The position numbers and the translations under genes are program-made. DNA of 39,738 bases from DASSKW01 sp035690065 (GTDB taxonomy: Bacteria; Pseudomonadota; Gammaproteobacteria; Natronospirales; REEB76), in contig DASSKW010000042.1 in NCBI GenBank assembly GCA_035690065.1, forward strand, positions 1-39,738, written 5' to 3'. Shown piece by piece: positions 36,870 through 39,738 of the stretch (the first letter of the stretch is position 1; the number at the start of each line of letters is the position of its first letter). Under the pieces are notes generated by a model. That model made no database searches. It was given only the letters and a program-made list of their open reading frames with translations, and was not told the origin of the DNA.

Positions 36870-37568
36870 ATGTTTGACGTGGCTCGCAACCTCGCGCTGG
36901 TACGTGAACGGGTCCAGGCGGCAGCACGTGCCAGCGGCCGGGACCCGGCCGAAATTACGCTGTTGGCAGTCAGCAAGACCCAGCCACTACCAACCATTCG
37001 GGCTGCGCTGGCAGCCGACCAGCATCTGTTCGGCGAGAATTACCTGCAAGAGGCGCTGGACAAGATCAGGGCGCTGGAAGGACGCGATATCGTCTGGCAT
37101 TTCATCGGGGCGCTACAGGCCAACAAGACCCGTGCTGTAGCGGAGGATTTTGCCTGGGTCCACACCATAGACCGGGAACGTATCGCACAGCGTCTTTCCG
37201 AACAGCGCCCGGCGGAGCTGCCGCCACTCGATGTCTGCATCGAGGTGCGGTTGTCAGATGAGCCGGGCAAGCATGGTGTCCCTCCGGAAGACGTCCCCGC
37301 CCTCGCTGCCAGCATCGCACGACTGCCGCGCCTGCGGCTGCGCGGCCTCATGACGATCCCGGCACCGGTAGAGGATGAACAGCAGCAACGCATCCCGTTT
37401 CGCCGCTTGCGCGAATTGCGCGATGCACTCAATACGCAAGGCCACACCCTCGACACGCTCTCCATGGGCATGAGCGGCGATCTGGAAGCTGCCATCGCCG
37501 AAGGTGCCACCCTGGTACGTATCGGTACTGCAATCTTCGGGCCGCGTGCAGTCAAGCCAGACCGATAG
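36870..37568 (+). CDS. yggS: PLP homeostasis protein (YggS/PLPBP family)
   Basis: 232 aa (E. coli 234). Single TIM-barrel PLP protein with the Schiff-base Lys36 in LLAVSKTQP, the FGENYLQEA motif, WHFIGALQANK, and the C-terminal SMGMSGDLEAAIAEGATLVRIGTAIFG that binds the phosphate. It binds PLP without known enzyme activity and keeps vitamin B6 and amino-acid pools in balance. ATG 36870 follows an AGGA; a TTG two codons earlier is in frame. It is upstream of proC and yggT in a widely conserved order. Confidence 0.96.
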   Translation: MFDVARNLALVRERVQAAARASGRDPAEITLLAVSKTQPLPTIRAALAADQHLFGENYLQEALDKIRALEGRDIVWHFIGALQANKTRAVAEDFAWVHTIDRERIAQRLSEQRPAELPPLDVCIEVRLSDEPGKHGVPPEDVPALAASIARLPRLRLRGLMTIPAPVEDEQQQRIPFRRLRELRDALNTQGHTLDTLSMGMSGDLEAAIAEGATLVRIGTAIFGPRAVKPDR

Positions 37569-37574
37569 CAGGCC

Positions 37575-37600
37575 GAAAAAGCCCTCCCTGGCGCTTTTTC
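37575..37600 (+). terminator. Hairpin after yggS (possible terminator)
   Basis: An 8-bp stem GAAAAAGC (37575-37582) with GCTTTTTC (37593-37600), 6 bp after the yggS stop. The A and T runs are inside the stem, so it may work on both strands, but the GC core is small. It would separate yggS from proC in the 204-bp gap, which also holds two more short hairpins (37700-37715 and 37715-37728). Confidence 0.45.
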
Positions 37601-37772
37601 AACTTGAATCCCGAAATGTGATTTTCAGGTTGCTCCATCTTTATACATCACTTGAAGTGATCCGGAAATGACGGGGTATCCATGTCCCGTTTTGACCAGC
37701 GGTTGGAAAACCGCCGGTTAAAGCCGGTATCCTAGTCGTCAGTTGAAGACCAACGAATTTCGGAGTCAGCAG

Positions 37773-38609
37773 GTGTCAACACGACCACGGATCGCATTCC
37801 TCGGCGGCGGCAACATGGCGCGCAGCCTCATCGGCGGGATGTTGCAACATGGTTTCAAAGCCGCACAGATTAGCGTGGCCGATCCGGCAGCAGCGCAACG
37901 TGAAGCGTTGGTCGACAAATTTGCGATTCACGCCAGCGCCGACAACGGCGCCGCGGTACGCGATGCCGATGCGGTAATATTCGCGGTCAAACCCCAGATA
38001 TTTCGTACTGCGGCACGCTCCGTCGCGACGGCGCTCGCCGACTCGAAACCGCTGGTGATCTCGATCGCTGCCGGCATCGCTGAACCGGACATCCACCGCT
38101 GGCTCGGCTACGATGCCGCCATCGTGCGCGCCATGCCGAATACGCCGGCGCTGGTCGGCAGCGGCGCCAGCGCCTTGTTCGCCAACCCGTTCGTCACCAC
38201 GGCGCAACGCGCGCTGGCCGCAACCCTGCTGGAAGCGGTCGGTATCGCGTTGTGGCTCGACGACGAGCACTACATGGACGCTGTCACCGCTGTCTCGGGG
38301 AGCGGCCCGGCCTATTTCTTCCTGCTCATGGAAGTGATGGAGAATGCTGCTCGTCAATTGCACCTGCCGCCGGAGGTGGCACGCAAACTGGTATTGCAGA
38401 CCGCACTGGGCGCGGCGCGCATGGCTTCCGCAAGCGAAGTCGATGCGGCGACCTTGAGACAACAAGTCACCTCACCCGGCGGCACCACGGCAGCGGCACT
38501 CAAAGTCTTGCAGGACGCGGATATCGGTGATTTGTTCCAGCGCGCCCTCACCGCGGCCCGCGATCGCGGCGCCGAGTTGTCACACGAATTCGGCAAGGAG
38601 ACATCATGA
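37773..38609 (+). CDS. proC: Pyrroline-5-carboxylate reductase
   Basis: 278 aa (E. coli 269). Rossmann NAD(P) motif IAFLGGGNMARSLIGG (7-22), AVKPQ, RAMPNTPALVGSGASAL, and the C-terminal catalytic region AVSGSGPAYFFLLME ... QQVTSPGGTTAAALK. It makes proline from pyrroline-5-carboxylate. Start: GTG at 37773 with GGAG 7 nt upstream; a TTG at 37743 would add ten unlike residues. It overlaps yggT by 4 nt. Confidence 0.96.
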   Translation: MSTRPRIAFLGGGNMARSLIGGMLQHGFKAAQISVADPAAAQREALVDKFAIHASADNGAAVRDADAVIFAVKPQIFRTAARSVATALADSKPLVISIAAGIAEPDIHRWLGYDAAIVRAMPNTPALVGSGASALFANPFVTTAQRALAATLLEAVGIALWLDDEHYMDAVTAVSGSGPAYFFLLMEVMENAARQLHLPPEVARKLVLQTALGAARMASASEVDAATLRQQVTSPGGTTAAALKVLQDADIGDLFQRALTAARDRGAELSHEFGKETS

Positions 38610-39169
38610 TCGGCATCGACCGCGGCACCCAGGCCCTGATCTTCGTCATCAATACGCTGTTCGGACTCTACAGCGCCGCCATCCTGTTGCGATTGCTGTT
38701 GCAATGGGTACACGCGGATTTTTACAACCCGCTCAGCCAGGCCATCGTCAAACTCACCAACCTGCCGCTGCAGCCGTTACGCCGGGTGATCCCGGGCTGG
38801 CATGGTATCGATTTTGCGGCGCTGTTGCTCACCGCGTTCATCCAGTTACTCAACGTGTTACTGGTCTTGTGGATCGCCAGCGTCCCGGCAGGCGTCATCG
38901 CGGTCATGTTCTGGACCGTGCTCAAGCTCGTGTTCATCCTGGTCAATCTGTATTTCTTCAGCATCCTGCTGGAGGCGATCCTGAGCTGGACCGGCCAGGG
39001 CCGCCATAATCCGGTCAGCAGCATGTTGTGGCAACTGAATGCACCACTGCTCGGACCGGTGCGACGCGTGATGCCGCCGCTGGGCGGTCTGGATCTGTCA
39101 CCGCTTGTGGTCATCATCCTGTTGCAAGTCATCAACATCCTGTTACCGCTGGGCTGGCCGCTGACCTGA
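38606..39169 (+). CDS. yggT: YggT family membrane protein
   Basis: 187 aa (E. coli 188) with two YGGT repeats, each made of a membrane helix pair and a P-[LI]-x-x-P-x-R-R-V-[IM]-P motif: LPLQPLRRVIPG (about 52-63) and PLLGPVRRVMPPLGGLDLSP (about 147-166). Helices at about 10-33, 68-92, 97-125 and 165-185. Inner-membrane protein with osmotic/ion roles suggested in some species and involvement in envelope or division in others; the exact job is unclear. ATG 38606 overlaps the proC stop. Confidence 0.94.
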   Translation: MIGIDRGTQALIFVINTLFGLYSAAILLRLLLQWVHADFYNPLSQAIVKLTNLPLQPLRRVIPGWHGIDFAALLLTAFIQLLNVLLVLWIASVPAGVIAVMFWTVLKLVFILVNLYFFSILLEAILSWTGQGRHNPVSSMLWQLNAPLLGPVRRVMPPLGGLDLSPLVVIILLQVINILLPLGWPLT

Positions 39170-39172
39170 CAC

Positions 39173-39316
39173 TTGAGCGATACGTTCTGTCGTCATGCCG
39201 GTGAGAAACTGATCCTGCGAGTACGGGTCCAGCCCGGCGCCCGGGGTAACGGTGTCGTGGATGTGAACTGCGGCCTCAAGAGTACCGTCTGTGCGCAGCA
39301 CCACCAGCCGCAGTAA
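39173..39316 (+). pseudogene. Truncated YggU/DUF167 remnant
   Basis: A 47-codon frame after yggT, starting at a TTG and ending at TAA. Its first part, GEKLILRVRVQPGARGNGVV, has the DUF167 entry strand (LILRVRVQPxA). The rest of the usual 95-100 residues, including the PPVDGKAN and GxxSRxK parts, is missing: the codons after VDV are unrelated and all three frames break down before 39400. yggU normally follows yggT in this order, which supports decay of a former gene. It could also be chance similarity. Confidence 0.5.
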
Positions 39317-39490
39317 AACTGTCACCATGCCCGGTGCACAGCGCGCACCTGAAACCCTGTCAGGCGACTGAGCAAAAAGCACCAAATAGCGAAAAACCCG
39401 GTGTTTTTAGTGAAAAACCCTCACACTTTTATCCGGCGTGTGCTAGATTTCGCGGCGTGTATTCTGCATCGCCATCCAAAGGAGACCTAA

Positions 39491-39738
39491 ATGGCTGCAA
39501 AAAAGAAGGCTGCCGGCAAGGCTAAATCCAAAGCCAAAGCCGCCAAGTCGAAAGTCAAAGTCGTCGCGAAAGCCAACAAGGCCCCGGCTATCTCGGGCAG
39601 CAAACCGCTGACCAAGTCGGAGACCTATGCCTATCTCGTTGCCACCACCGGGTTGAGCCGCAAGCAGGTCGCGGGCCTGTTCAGCGATCTGGCTGACCTG
39701 ATCGGCAAGAGCGTGGGCAAGAAAGGCCCGGGGACTTA
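39491..39738 (+). CDS. HU-like DNA-binding protein with Lys-rich tail (3' truncated by window)
   Basis: The first 82 codons of an open gene. Residues 1-35 are a Lys/Ala-rich tail (MAAKKKAAGKAKSKAKAAKS ...), then a HU/IHF-type domain begins (LTKSETYAYLVATTGLSRKQVAGLF and DLADLIGKSV). It should bind and bend DNA non-specifically and help shape the nucleoid; the added basic tail recalls histone-H1-like HU proteins. A strong AAAGGAG lies 6 nt upstream of the ATG. It lacks a stop here and the conserved HU arm is outside the window. In the 174 bp before it I see only A-rich short hairpins and no confident promoter. Confidence 0.85.
   Translation, partial: MAAKKKAAGKAKSKAKAAKSKVKVVAKANKAPAISGSKPLTKSETYAYLVATTGLSRKQVAGLFSDLADLIGKSVGKKGPGT

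Noticed and set aside
39143..39385. 80-codon minus-strand frame over the yggU remnant
   Set aside because: No recognisable motif; the plus-strand DUF167 similarity explains the region better.

Overview
The window is about 39.7 kb of a gammaproteobacterial chromosome. The evidence is a gammaproteobacterial-type 16S rRNA with tRNA-Ile(GAT) in the spacer, L28 and L33 proteins close to the E. coli forms, an ampD-ampE pair, and a long block (proC-yggS-pilT-pilU ... pyrB-ruvX-yqgE-tonB-gshB | pilGHIJ-chpA-chpC) whose order matches the one known from Pseudomonas aeruginosa. Several genes of that block are missing or added, so this is not Pseudomonas. I cannot name the genus from the sequence alone. 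Apart from one AT-richer gene, the DNA is moderately GC-rich and densely coding.

Layout. 1-2300: the 5' part of an rRNA operon on the minus strand (tRNA-Ile, 16S, leader, boxA, two strong promoters). 2367-3591: radC and rpmB-rpmG on plus, closed by a near-perfect bidirectional terminator. 3612-4793: a membrane fatty-acid desaturase on minus. 5024-9898: a Gld-type ABC export operon (ATPase, permease, GldG-like, DUF4340) running by overlap into mutM. 9969-13162: a PduO-type cobalamin adenosyltransferase facing btuF, ampE and ampD; ampE and ampD are separated by a probable non-coding repeat. 13239-16532: argE, bioA, rsmE. 16594-26146: the type IV pilus chemosensory operon pilG-pilH-pilI-pilJ-chpA(pilL)-chpC on minus, without pilK (CheR-like) or chpB (CheB-like). 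26417-31205: gshB, tonB, yqgE, ruvX, pyrB and a PyrK-like flavin/[2Fe-2S] reductase on plus, with short overlaps. 31279-33285: an AT-richer secreted S9 peptidase on minus. 33376-36708: three tandem PilT/PilU-family retraction ATPases on minus. 36870-39169: yggS, proC, yggT, then a decayed yggU remnant, then the start of a HU-like nucleoid protein cut by the window end.

The theme is twitching motility control: PilG and PilH, the PilI and ChpC adaptors, the PilJ receptor and the PilL/ChpA hybrid kinase, together with the pilus retraction ATPases. The departures from the known neighbourhood are the most useful observations: loss of the adaptation enzymes, a third retraction ATPase, a PyrK-like protein in place of pyrC next to pyrB, and a compositionally foreign peptidase gene inside the block. 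I found no CRISPR array, transposase, prophage or obvious new defence system.
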